Part shown: one piece after another, positions 1 through 6,334 of the stretch
How positions within the stretch are numbered: the first letter of the stretch is position 1
Layout of the letters: every line of letters begins with the position of its first letter
Assembly (NCBI GenBank): GCA_046313435.1
Contig: JBKBYG010000041.1
Location: forward strand, 1-11,648
Direction of reading: 5' to 3'
Source: JBKBYG01 sp046313435
GTDB taxonomy: Bacteria; Pseudomonadota; Alphaproteobacteria; Rickettsiales; Arcanibacteraceae
DNA: 11,648 nt
The notes under the pieces: model-generated
The model's input: the letters and a program-made list of their open reading frames with translations, nothing else
The model's database searches: none
What the model was told of the DNA's origin: nothing
Position numbers and translations under genes: made by a program

Positions 1-1
1 G

Positions 2-373
2 AATATTATAGCAGGCGATGGAAATGATATAATTTTTGGCAATAATCTTGATAATAATATTGTTACAGGAAAAGGAAATGACATTATATATCCTGGTAGT
101 GGTAAAAACTATATCACCTGCGGAAAAGATTCAAAAAAAATAGTAATTAAATATGATGAAACATTTGGTACAAGGGATAAAATTTACAATTTTAAACCTA
201 ATATTGATAAAATCGATATAAGTGATTTTAAAAGAATACTTCCTGATTTAGGAAGTGAATTTAATAATTTAAATATAAAATCAAGCCTTGGTTCTTTATA
301 TATAACTTTACCTAATACAAAAATAATTTTAAGCGGTATTACAGATGTATTACCGACTGATCTAATTATTTAA
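2..373 (+). CDS. RTX-type calcium-binding secreted protein, C-terminal fragment
   Basis: This is the last 123 codons of a gene that begins before the window; the open frame enters at base 2 and ends with TAA at 371-373. Near its start are two glycine/aspartate nonapeptide-like units, GDGNDIIFG and GKGNDIIYPG, which match the RTX repeat that binds calcium in a parallel beta-roll. After them comes a segment with DKIDISDF, like the C-terminal region of RTX proteins and serralysins just after the repeats, and then a hydrophobic tail ending LII. Family knowledge: such C-termini carry the uncleaved signal for type I secretion, and calcium folds the protein outside the cell. The catalytic or adhesive part lies outside the window, so the activity is unknown. 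The stop overlaps the rsfS stop on the other strand within TTAA. The RTX call is firm; export by type I secretion is inferred. Confidence 0.8.
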   Translation, partial: NIIAGDGNDIIFGNNLDNNIVTGKGNDIIYPGSGKNYITCGKDSKKIVIKYDETFGTRDKIYNFKPNIDKIDISDFKRILPDLGSEFNNLNIKSSLGSLYITLPNTKIILSGITDVLPTDLII

Positions 374-756
374 AATATTTTACTTGAAGCTGGAAATTCA
401 ACATTCCACATTTTTTCTAAATTATAAAATTCTCTTACGTCTGGCTTAAAAATATTTACAATAATGTCACCAACATCAATCAATATCCAATTTGCTTCTT
501 CACGTCCTTCAACTTGCACGTCAAATATATTTTCATTTTCTAAATCATCTACGAGCCTCATTGAAATAGCATCAACATGTTTATTAACTCTACCTGAGGC
601 AATAATCATTAAATTTGCAAAATCTGTTTTATCGGATAAATCAATAGTAACAATATCTTCGGCTTTACTTGCTTCTAAAGATTCAATTATAGATGCTTTT
701 AAATTCTCTAAATAATTAGAAAATTTTGTAGGTTTTGTTTTTAATGCTGGATTCAT
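370..756 (-). CDS. rsfS: Ribosomal silencing factor RsfS (Iojap family)
   Basis: A complete 128-aa protein of about the usual RsfS length. The Iojap-family blocks are clear: KAEDIVTIDLSDKTDFANLMIIASGR spans residues about 31-56, followed by NKHVDAIS, then EGREEANWILIDVGDIIVNIF (83-103) and REFYNLEKMW (108-117). Family knowledge: RsfS binds ribosomal protein L14 (uL14) on the 50S subunit and blocks joining with 30S, which slows translation in starvation. The ATG at 754-756 is the only suitable start before the conserved region. A purine stretch (TGAGGA) lies about 18 nt upstream, rather far to act as a Shine-Dalgarno site. The gene is separated from lolA, upstream on the same strand, by 240 bp with inverted repeats, so it probably has its own promoter. 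It converges with the RTX gene and their stop codons overlap. Confidence 0.95.
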   Translation of the reverse strand: MNPALKTKPTKFSNYLENLKASIIESLEASKAEDIVTIDLSDKTDFANLMIIASGRVNKHVDAISMRLVDDLENENIFDVQVEGREEANWILIDVGDIIVNIFKPDVREFYNLEKMWNVEFPASSKIF

Positions 757-871
757 ATTTAAATACTATTTATTCCTCAAATGCACTGCATATTTTGCAA
801 TTAGCACATATCGAAAGAACTCTATTAAGTTTACTTGGTGTTACTAATTTAACTATTAATACCATTTTTTT

Positions 872-905
872 AAATTAGTTTCAAGCAAATAGTCAAAGCT
901 AATTT
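872..905. repeat. Inverted repeat (hairpin) in the rsfS-lolA spacer
   Basis: Arms 872-881 and 896-905 pair over 10 bp with one G-T wobble, around a 14-nt loop. No T-run follows on either strand, so a simple intrinsic terminator is not supported. The hairpin lies directly beside the larger element at 908-987 and may belong to it. Confidence 0.45.
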
Positions 906-907
906 GA

Positions 908-987
908 TATAGCGAATTAATTTGAAGTTATAACGTCGTTGTCGTCGCTCCTTCGCCCTAGTATTACATTCAACTTAATTCACTATA
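908..987. repeat. Compact palindromic repeat element (RPE-like candidate)
   Basis: The 20-base ends, tatagcgaattaatttgaag at 908-927 and attcaacttaattcactata at 968-987, are inverted copies matching at 17 of 20 positions. The core between them is much richer in G and C than its surroundings (for example cgtcgttgtcgtcgctcc at 933-950). Such a short element with inverted ends and a compositionally distinct core resembles dispersed palindromic elements of Rickettsiales, or a small non-autonomous mobile repeat. It lies ten bases downstream of the lolA stop and has no T-run after the stem, so it is not a typical terminator. That it is dispersed in the genome is inferred, since only one copy is in the window. 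Confidence 0.5.
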
Positions 988-996
988 ACTGATTCT

Positions 997-1674
997 TTAA
1001 TATATTTTATTTTTAAAAAATTTAGGATTTTTAAGAATAAATAAATCTTTTGGCAATTCAATTTCTTTTCTAATATTATACAATGAAATTGAAGTTAATT
1101 GTCCTACTGAGTCTTGCAATTCAATCTTCTTTAGTTCAATAGGATTTTCATTAAAAATCAAAATTAACTCCCCTTCTTCTTCCTTACCTTTCTTAACTAA
1201 ATTTATTCTAATTGTTCCTTTTGATGTAAGCAAATCATTAACTTTAATGTCGCTTGAAAGTTTAATTAGCTTTCGTGTTAAGAATGAAGCAAGACTATCT
1301 TCTGCAGAAACATGACTAATTTGGTCTAAATCAAAATCATAATGAGACAATAGCGAACCATTAACAACTATTAATATTGGCGAAGGTGGATTATATTGCC
1401 ATCTAAGTTTACCAGGACGAGATAAAAAGAATTTTCCACTTAATTCTGTTCCATTAGCATCTATTTGAACAAAATCAGCAACCATTGTATTTATATTGTT
1501 TAGATATGCCTCAATACGGCCTATCTCCTCAAATTCCAGGGCAGGAATGGTATATTCATTTGGCTTAGAAAATTTAAACAATTCTCTAGAAGTTTTTTCT
1601 GGTTCTGCAGCATTTAATACATCTAAGCCAGCAAACATTAATAGGATAGTAATGGTAATGGTAATTATCTTCAT
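997..1674 (-). CDS. lolA: Outer-membrane lipoprotein carrier protein LolA
   Basis: A 225-aa periplasmic protein. Residues 1-23 form a signal peptide: Lys at position 2, a hydrophobic run ITITITILLMFAG and a likely cleavage after Ala22 or Ala23. The mature part shows the LolA/LolB fold pattern. There is an amphipathic segment IEAYLNNINTMVADFVQ (about 54-70), then a strand with LSGKFFLSRPGKLRWQYNPP, then ILIVVNGSLLSHYD. The later parts match LolA more loosely. Family knowledge: LolA takes lipoproteins from the inner-membrane LolCDE complex and carries them across the periplasm to the outer membrane. The two lipoproteins encoded at 5385-7408 would be natural cargo. The ATG immediately follows the TAA of the upstream gene with no bases between, which suggests translational coupling. 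The 3' end runs into the palindromic element at 908-987. Confidence 0.9.
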   Translation of the reverse strand: MKIITITITILLMFAGLDVLNAAEPEKTSRELFKFSKPNEYTIPALEFEEIGRIEAYLNNINTMVADFVQIDANGTELSGKFFLSRPGKLRWQYNPPSPILIVVNGSLLSHYDFDLDQISHVSAEDSLASFLTRKLIKLSSDIKVNDLLTSKGTIRINLVKKGKEEEGELILIFNENPIELKKIELQDSVGQLTSISLYNIRKEIELPKDLFILKNPKFFKNKIY

Positions 1675-2856
1675 TTAATTTTGTGTAATTTTTAATAAAT
1701 CTATAATTCTGAAACTCATTTCAAAATATGTTATTAGAAGATCTATATCTTCTTTTACTACTGATTTCGCAAATATTGACTTTTTTCTAAAAATTTCTCT
1801 ATTGGATGGCATAAAAATAAATAATTGATTTTCTATAACACCTAATTGCAAAACTTGCATTAAATCAGAAAAATTTTCTTTTGGATTTTTTGCTAAAAAT
1901 TCTGCTATCTTATCATCAAAAAATTTCTTTTCTTTCGTGTTGTTATAATTTTGAATTACCGGCATATAATCCATTATTAAGGTTACAATATTCATAATGT
2001 GATCACTATTATAAAAAATTTCTTTTTGAGAAAAATCAATCCGATTTTCTTTTATAATAAAATTCTGGGTATTTTCAAAAAATTTTAGTTCAGTATAAGC
2101 CTGGTCTAACTTGCTTATATATACTAAAAAATCTTCTTTTTTAAAATCTAATTCTATTGCCATAATTAGACCAGATAAAACTTTTACCTTGGGTCTATAA
2201 TGAGAAATTTTATCATATATATAAAAATTGATATCTACAAATTTAAAATTACAATTTTTATATTTTCCACTTACGAAAGGCGGCTTAACTATAATACCAT
2301 CATAAGAAGGCAAAGAGAAATGTTTGTAAAAATTATTTATATTTAATGAATCAATATTAGATTCAAGAAAATACTCAACAGTAAAATTATTGAAAATAAT
2401 ATTAATAAAATCTTTTTTTGTTGTTTCTCTATTTCTATATTGAAATATTGGTAACATTGTTCTTAAAACTAATAGCATGATAGTTATAAGAATAAAAGTT
2501 GGAAAACTAGGAAACCAATAGATAATTTTTGAAGGTAAAAAGAAGGATATGTACTTAGGTAAACTCTGCCACCATAAATTATACTTCTCTAACAAAGAAA
2601 TAAGATTTAATTTAACGTGAACCAAGATATTTTGAAATAAAGATGTAAAGCTTATAAAGGTAAGGAAAATTACTATACCAAATATAATCAAAGAAGATTT
2701 AAATTTTTTGTCTAAGCTTGTAAGATAATTAAGTCTATTTTTTTCACTAATTTTAATTACATTATTCAGCTTATCTTTCGATACTTCATACAAACTTGCA
2801 TTAGTAAAAACTAAAGGTTTAAACTTATTTTTATAGAAAAATAATTTTGCAAACAT
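1675..2856 (-). CDS. Two-TM membrane protein resembling DUF3137
   Basis: A 393-aa protein of unknown function. The N-terminal ~50 residues are polar. Two hydrophobic segments follow, at about 55-75 (SLIIFGIVIFLTFISF) and 117-137 (FPTFILITIMLLVLRTMLPIF), joined by a partly hydrophobic loop. The remaining ~255 residues look cytosolic and rich in beta structure. The pattern SLPSYDGIIVKPPFVSGKYK, then an F-F-V-D-I-N strand, then KVLSGLIMAIELDFKK, and a late NQLFIFMPSNREIF strand resembles the DUF3137 family as I remember it. That assignment is moderate and no biochemical role is known to me. The gene is the first of a minus-strand pair with lolA (stop and start abut), so a link to the envelope is plausible but inferred. 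Its promoter should lie in the gap at 2857-3235. An HMM search against DUF3137 would settle the family. Confidence 0.6.
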   Translation of the reverse strand: MFAKLFFYKNKFKPLVFTNASLYEVSKDKLNNVIKISEKNRLNYLTSLDKKFKSSLIIFGIVIFLTFISFTSLFQNILVHVKLNLISLLEKYNLWWQSLPKYISFFLPSKIIYWFPSFPTFILITIMLLVLRTMLPIFQYRNRETTKKDFINIIFNNFTVEYFLESNIDSLNINNFYKHFSLPSYDGIIVKPPFVSGKYKNCNFKFVDINFYIYDKISHYRPKVKVLSGLIMAIELDFKKEDFLVYISKLDQAYTELKFFENTQNFIIKENRIDFSQKEIFYNSDHIMNIVTLIMDYMPVIQNYNNTKEKKFFDDKIAEFLAKNPKENFSDLMQVLQLGVIENQLFIFMPSNREIFRKKSIFAKSVVKEDIDLLITYFEMSFRIIDLLKITQN

Positions 2857-3235
2857 GTATAGTTACTTAGCTGGTTTCTTCAGATGTGTAAATTTTATTT
2901 TTTAAATTCTTATAATAGACAATATCAACTTGTTTGAATATAAGTTTCTAACAAAATTCTTAAATTTATATAGAACTCCTAATTTAATAACGTCCATATT
3001 TTTTCTATTAGTTATTATTTAGTGCTTCTCACTATAAGCATTTTCAACTAAAAATCAATACTCAGATTTAATCAATGTAACAAGTATATTGTGATAATCA
3101 ATGAAGTAATAAAAATTCTATACAATTTTAAAACTTCGTCTTAAATAATAATTATTAACTCCTATTGACAAATTAGTAAATTTTATTTAACTATTCTATT
3201 TATTAATATTAAGGATTATCAAAAATAGGCTGCAT
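2857..3235. other. Divergent AT-rich intergenic region
   Basis: This 379-bp gap separates the minus-strand DUF3137-like gene from the plus-strand 133-aa gene. I find no credible ORF, tRNA or known RNA here. It holds a small hairpin (3021-3027 with 3036-3042, 7 bp with one G-T pair, loop 8), an isolated TATAAT at 2911-2916 with no good -35, and a TTGACA at 3175-3180 listed separately. The length leaves room for two divergent promoters or an unrecognised small RNA. Confidence 0.5.
3175..3202 (+). promoter_or_regulatory. Candidate sigma70 promoter for the 133-aa gene
   Basis: A perfect -35 TTGACA at 3175-3180 is followed after 16 bp by a weak -10, TATTTA at 3197-3202. A start near 3209 would give a leader of roughly 27 nt before the ATG at 3236. 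The -10 is poor and alternatives such as tattaat at 3201-3207 exist, so only the -35 is convincing. Confidence 0.4.
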
Positions 3236-3637
3236 ATGTCAAAAAATAAAACTTTATCAATAGACGAAGGAAAAAAATTTATCCTTTGGTGTTTAACTGA
3301 TGCAAAGCTAAATGACCATTTAGGAACTGTATATTTAGATGCTACAAAAATACTTCAAAACAATGAATGTAAGTTTCTTGAATCAAATGAAATGGACAAT
3401 ATTGAGAATTTGATAGTAGCTTTAGATCAAATATTTAGTTTTAATGGTATTACTAGAGCACAAAAGCAAATTTCTTCAGGTAATACACAATTTATCATTG
3501 ATACTGTAAAAATTAATAAGCCATCTTTATGCACAGCTATAAAACAATATGTTGAAAACTTAAATGACAGAAATATTGGAGATTATGATCAAAAGCTTTA
3601 TAATTGGGCAAACAACCATAAGTGTCTTACTAGATAA
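3236..3637 (+). CDS. Hypothetical protein, 133 aa, unrecognised
   Basis: I do not recognise this protein. It is soluble-looking, with no signal peptide or membrane segment, and has mixed charged and hydrophobic residues that suggest a mostly helical fold. It has four cysteines (in LWCLTD, NECKF, SLCTAI and HKCLTR), not arranged as an obvious metal site. It stands alone on the plus strand between two minus-strand operons. It has a short purine stretch (atagg, 3225-3229) before the ATG and a promoter-like TTGACA upstream. Codon use is AT-rich like its neighbours and the frame is open throughout, so I take it as a real gene, perhaps specific to the lineage. An alternative is an acquired effector or accessory protein, for which there is no direct sign. 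Confidence 0.7.
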   Translation: MSKNKTLSIDEGKKFILWCLTDAKLNDHLGTVYLDATKILQNNECKFLESNEMDNIENLIVALDQIFSFNGITRAQKQISSGNTQFIIDTVKINKPSLCTAIKQYVENLNDRNIGDYDQKLYNWANNHKCLTR

Positions 3638-3650
3638 ATTATTAATTTAA

Positions 3651-3668
3651 TATTTTAATGATAAAATA
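3651..3668 (+). other. Short AT hairpin after the 133-aa gene
   Basis: TATTTTA and TAAAATA form a perfect 7-bp stem around ATGA, 14 bases after the stop codon. The stem is all A-T and no clear T-run follows, so it would be at best a weak terminator. Confidence 0.25.
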
Positions 3669-3723
3669 AGCTTCCCAAAAAATAATATTTTAAGCATATT
3701 TTTTATACAAAAGAACCTAAGTA

Positions 3724-3771
3724 AGAAAAAGGCATGGTCGAGAATTTTTACAAAATTTCAAACAATGCCTT
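3724..3771 (-). terminator. Rho-independent terminator of the rnhB/SDR operon
   Basis: The outer stem AAGGCAT (3729-3735) pairs with ATGCCTT (3765-3771). The long loop can fold into an inner AT stem, with gaatttt against aaaatttc and one bulged base. Read on the minus strand the stem is followed directly by TTTTTCTT, as expected of an intrinsic terminator. It lies about 40 bp beyond the stop of the minus-strand SDR gene. The 29-nt span between the outer arms is long, which lowers confidence. Confidence 0.6.
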
Positions 3772-3808
3772 AGAGCCTTCTTTTAATGAGATTTATTAAA
3801 ATTTACTC

Positions 3809-4642
3809 CTATAAAAAACTATTTAGTCCCTCTATATAACTTGGATATTTCAATTTTACTCCTAAAACTTTTTTAATTTTATTATTGGAAATCCTTTTAT
3901 TATCCATATAAAATTCTTTAGCCATTTGCGACAAATTTGCAAATTTTAATTTTGTTGCTTTTGGTGATTCAATATTTAGCAAGTTATATGCGTGCTTAAT
4001 TACATCTGCGCTTTCAGAAGGCAAGTCATCAGCAAGATTAAATATTTCCCCTGGCGTGGGCTTTTCTATAGATTTTAAAATCATTTCAGCAATATCTTCC
4101 ACATGAATACGCGAAAAATATTTACCCTTAGCTTCTATAACAGGTAAAACTTCACCACTTTGCAGCCGTTCTATTTGATTTCTGTTTTTTCCGTATATAC
4201 CTGCTAAACGAAATATTACAACTGGAACATTATAATTATTAAAAAGCTCTAACCATTTATTTTCTGCATTAAGTCTCGCTTTTGCTCTGTCATTAGAAGG
4301 CATTAAATCAGCAGTTTCATCTATCCATTTACCCTGATGATCACCATAAACATTTGTTGCTGATAAATAACCTATCCATTTTATATTTGGCATTGAAGAA
4401 AGTTGGCTAGCATATTTTTCAAACACTATATCTTTGCCATTAATTGGAGGGATTGTAATTAAAATATGAGTAGTATTTTCAGGCAAATTCTGAAGCTTAT
4501 CGAATTCAATAAGCTTTACACCTTTAAAATCTGAGAAGATTTCTCTTTTAGTGGCGATTATGTTACAATTTTTATATTTAGATGTTATAAGAGATACTAT
4601 ATAACTTGCTGTATAACCAAAGCCAAAGCAACATAAATTCAT
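3809..4642 (-). CDS. SDR/NAD-dependent epimerase-like protein (YeeZ-like)
   Basis: A 277-aa Rossmann-fold protein. The N-terminus has a dinucleotide-binding turn G7-F-G9-Y-T-A12 right after the first strand. Later segments typical of extended or atypical SDRs are YLSATNVYGDHQGKWIDE (about 92-109), FRLAGIYG (144-151), SRIHVEDIA (177-185) and FNLADDLP (201-208). The best match I know is the YeeZ-type group of atypical SDRs, whose substrate is unknown. The usual catalytic YxxxK is not present: Tyr99 is followed by GDHQ. The activity may therefore be altered or purely nucleotide binding. Its ATG overlaps the rnhB stop (ATGA), so the two are co-transcribed and probably translationally coupled. A terminator-like hairpin lies about 40 bp downstream. 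No functional link to RNase HII is evident. Confidence 0.8.
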   Translation of the reverse strand: MNLCCFGFGYTASYIVSLITSKYKNCNIIATKREIFSDFKGVKLIEFDKLQNLPENTTHILITIPPINGKDIVFEKYASQLSSMPNIKWIGYLSATNVYGDHQGKWIDETADLMPSNDRAKARLNAENKWLELFNNYNVPVVIFRLAGIYGKNRNQIERLQSGEVLPVIEAKGKYFSRIHVEDIAEMILKSIEKPTPGEIFNLADDLPSESADVIKHAYNLLNIESPKATKLKFANLSQMAKEFYMDNKRISNNKIKKVLGVKLKYPSYIEGLNSFL

Positions 4643-5268
4643 AATATATTCTCAAAATATTTTCTTATAGGTTTAAAACTTTTTCTATGATGTTTACTAA
4701 TACCATGTTTTTCTATTGCCTCTCTATGATATTTAGTGCCGTAACCAACATTTTTTTCCCATAAATACTCCGGATGGCTTTTTGCTAGCTCCATCATCAT
4801 ATTATCACGCGTATATTTCGCTATTATCGAGGCCGAAGCAATTGCAATTGATTTGCTATCGCCTTTTATTATAGGAACCATATCTATATCAATATCAATT
4901 TTTTCTCGACCATCAATTAGCGCAATTTCAGCTTTTTCAGCTAAATTAGTGAAGGCTTTTTTCATTGCTTCTTTTGAAGCTTTTCCTATTCCAATTAAAT
5001 CAATTTCATCGACTTCAACTATACCTATTCCATAATCTACAATATTAATTAGAGTATTGTATAATGAATTTAACTTAAGTTTTGAAAGTTTTTTTGAATC
5101 ATTAATACCGTTTGGCAAGAGGTCATAATTTTTAATTATTACTGCAGCTGCAACTACCGGACCAGCCCAAGGCCCTCTCCCAACCTCATCTATGCCTGCA
5201 ATAATTTTATAGTTAAACGAAAAATCGAACTCTTTTTGGGGGACTAATATTAATTTATTCATATTCAT
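4639..5268 (-). CDS. rnhB: Ribonuclease HII
   Basis: A 209-aa enzyme of normal length for RNase HII. All family blocks are seen: AGIDEVGRGPWAGPVV at 24-39, NDSKKLS at 56-62, LIDG at 117-120, KGDSKSIAIASASIIAKYTRD at 135-155 and YGTKYHREAIEKHGISKHHR near the C-terminus. The four metal-binding carboxylates are intact: Asp27, Glu28, Asp119 and Asp137. Family knowledge: the enzyme cuts the RNA strand of RNA/DNA hybrids and starts removal of single ribonucleotides from DNA. Two in-frame ATGs occur at the start (codons 1 and 3). Neither has a good Shine-Dalgarno sequence, so the exact start is uncertain by two codons. It is the first gene of a pair with the SDR protein, and a well-spaced promoter lies upstream at 5313-5341. 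Confidence 0.97.
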   Translation of the reverse strand: MNMNKLILVPQKEFDFSFNYKIIAGIDEVGRGPWAGPVVAAAVIIKNYDLLPNGINDSKKLSKLKLNSLYNTLINIVDYGIGIVEVDEIDLIGIGKASKEAMKKAFTNLAEKAEIALIDGREKIDIDIDMVPIIKGDSKSIAIASASIIAKYTRDNMMMELAKSHPEYLWEKNVGYGTKYHREAIEKHGISKHHRKSFKPIRKYFENIL

Positions 5269-5292
5269 TAGAAAAAAACTTTTGATTTATTA

Positions 5293-5320
5293 TGCTTTAT
5301 ATTGTAGGTTAAAATATAAT
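5293..5320 (+). promoter_or_regulatory. Promoter of the first OmpA-type lipoprotein gene
   Basis: A perfect -10 TATAAT lies at 5315-5320, about 65 bp before the ATG. The best -35 in range, TGCTTT at 5293-5298 with a 16-bp spacer, is weak. The -10 shares bases with the -10 of the oppositely directed rnhB promoter, so the two probably compete for polymerase. Confidence 0.45.
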
Positions 5321-5341
5321 TAATTTTACTATTAATAACAA
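5313..5341 (-). promoter_or_regulatory. Promoter of the rnhB operon
   Basis: On the minus strand TTGTTA (5341-5336) and TATATT (5318-5313) are separated by exactly 17 bp. They match the sigma70 consensus at 4 of 6 and 5 of 6 positions. A transcript would start near 5306 and give a leader of about 38 nt. Confidence 0.5.
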
Positions 5342-5370
5342 ATTTTTTTTGTTAACTTAATTTTAATCTA

Positions 5371-5378
5371 AAAGGGAG
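5371..5378 (+). promoter_or_regulatory. Strong ribosome binding site for the OmpA lipoprotein
   Basis: AAAGGGAG lies 6 nt before the ATG at 5385. It is the clearest Shine-Dalgarno sequence in the window, where most genes have none. It fixes the start codon and suggests high expression. Confidence 0.75.
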
Positions 5379-5384
5379 CATAAA

Positions 5385-6236
5385 ATGCAACTACAAAAAA
5401 CTTTAGCTATTGCTATTAGTGCTTTATTACTTACATCTTGCGCTAATCTTGATATTTTAAAAAAGAAACCTATTCATGGCAATAATTTTAATGCGGAATT
5501 AGCACGTGACTATTTAAAATTTGCTGACGCTGAAGCAAAACGATATGATTGGATTGATTCTGACCATTTTGCTCGCAAAGGCAGATTGGCTCAAAAAAAC
5601 AAAGAAGTTGGTCCTGAGGATTTAGCAAAATGGGATTTAACTCCTGCACATCGCGCTGAATTATCAAATGCAAAATCTCAATTACTTGCATCACTTACAG
5701 CTGCTAATAAAATTAAATTTCCTAAAGAAGCAGCAGATGCTCAAGCATATTTTGATTGTTGGGTAGAAGAACAAGAAGAAAACTGGCAACAAGATGCAAT
5801 AGTTTATTGTAAAGACCATTTTAGAGACGCTTTGTCGAGATTACATAATGTAATTGCAAGGGCTGAACCAGCTCCTGTAACACAAGCTCAAGTTGAAGAG
5901 AAACCTGAATATAAATTTACTGTTCACTTTGATTTTGACAAATCTGATATAGTTTCTAGTGAAGAAGAAATACTTAAGAAAACTGTAGAGGCATTTAATC
6001 GCTTAGGATCCAAAAAAATCCATTTAAGTGGGCATGCTGATGATACAGGTTCTGATTCATATAATGATAAATTATCATTAAAAAGAGCTAATCGTGTTAA
6101 GGATTATTTAACTAATTCAGGTTTAGATAAGAATGTATTTGAGGTGCATTATTATGGCAAGCATAAGCTAGCTGTTCCAACACCCCATGGAATTAAGGAA
6201 AGACTAAATCGTCGCGTAGAGATCGATTTAGATTAA
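5385..6236 (+). CDS. OmpA-family peptidoglycan-binding lipoprotein
   Basis: A 283-aa lipoprotein. The signal peptide ends in the lipobox LTSC, with Cys19 as the lipidated residue. Residues about 35-160 form a helical domain with HFARKGR, PEDLAKWDL and a conserved core FDCWVEEQEENWQ (123-135), as in OmpA-family lipoproteins of alphaproteobacteria as I remember them. A short Pro/Ala linker (161-172) leads to an OmpA domain (176-283). It has HFDFDKSDI, then GHADDTGSDSYNDKLSLKRA (216-235) and NRRVEIDLD at the end. Asp219 and Arg234 correspond to the residues that grip diaminopimelate in OmpA domains. The protein should tie the outer membrane to peptidoglycan and reach it through LolA. A hairpin follows the stop at once, and a second, terminator-like hairpin precedes the paralogous gene. 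Cys125 and Cys142 could form a disulfide; the paralog keeps only one of them. Confidence 0.92.
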   Translation: MQLQKTLAIAISALLLTSCANLDILKKKPIHGNNFNAELARDYLKFADAEAKRYDWIDSDHFARKGRLAQKNKEVGPEDLAKWDLTPAHRAELSNAKSQLLASLTAANKIKFPKEAADAQAYFDCWVEEQEENWQQDAIVYCKDHFRDALSRLHNVIARAEPAPVTQAQVEEKPEYKFTVHFDFDKSDIVSSEEEILKKTVEAFNRLGSKKIHLSGHADDTGSDSYNDKLSLKRANRVKDYLTNSGLDKNVFEVHYYGKHKLAVPTPHGIKERLNRRVEIDLD

Positions 6237-6239
6237 TTA

Positions 6240-6297
6240 TAGAAAATTTATGAACTGATATTTTACTACAGAATATTAGTTCATAAACAAATTTCTA
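6240..6297 (+). other. Long hairpin just after the OmpA lipoprotein gene
   Basis: Arms 6247-6262 and 6272-6287 pair over 16 bp with a single G-U wobble and a 9-nt loop. TAGAAA (6240-6245) and TTTCTA (6292-6297) extend the stem beyond a small internal loop. It starts four bases after the stop codon. No T-run follows, so it may protect the 3' end of the mRNA or act with the next hairpin. Confidence 0.6.
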
Positions 6298-6304
6298 AAC
6301 TTTT

Positions 6305-6333
6305 CAAAATGCCCAGCAAGTATGGGCATTTTG
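6305..6333 (+). terminator. Intrinsic terminator or attenuator between the lipoprotein genes
   Basis: CAAAATGCCC (6305-6314) and GGGCATTTTG (6324-6333) form a perfect 10-bp stem with a 9-nt loop and a GC-rich centre, and U-rich sequence (tatgttt) follows. The stem ends one base before the first possible ATG of the next gene. It can end the upstream transcript, but partial read-through would carry on into the second lipoprotein gene. Confidence 0.65.
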
Positions 6334-6334
6334 T

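Noticed and set aside
464..715. 83-aa plus-strand frame opposite rsfS
   Set aside because: RsfS is unmistakable on the other strand; this frame is Ser/Ile-rich antisense translation.
872..905. Terminator for lolA
   Set aside because: A stem exists but on the minus strand it is followed by an A-run, not T, so intrinsic termination is not supported.
5488..5694. 68-aa minus-strand frame in the OmpA lipoprotein gene
   Set aside because: It is antisense to a conserved lipoprotein domain and has no start signal.
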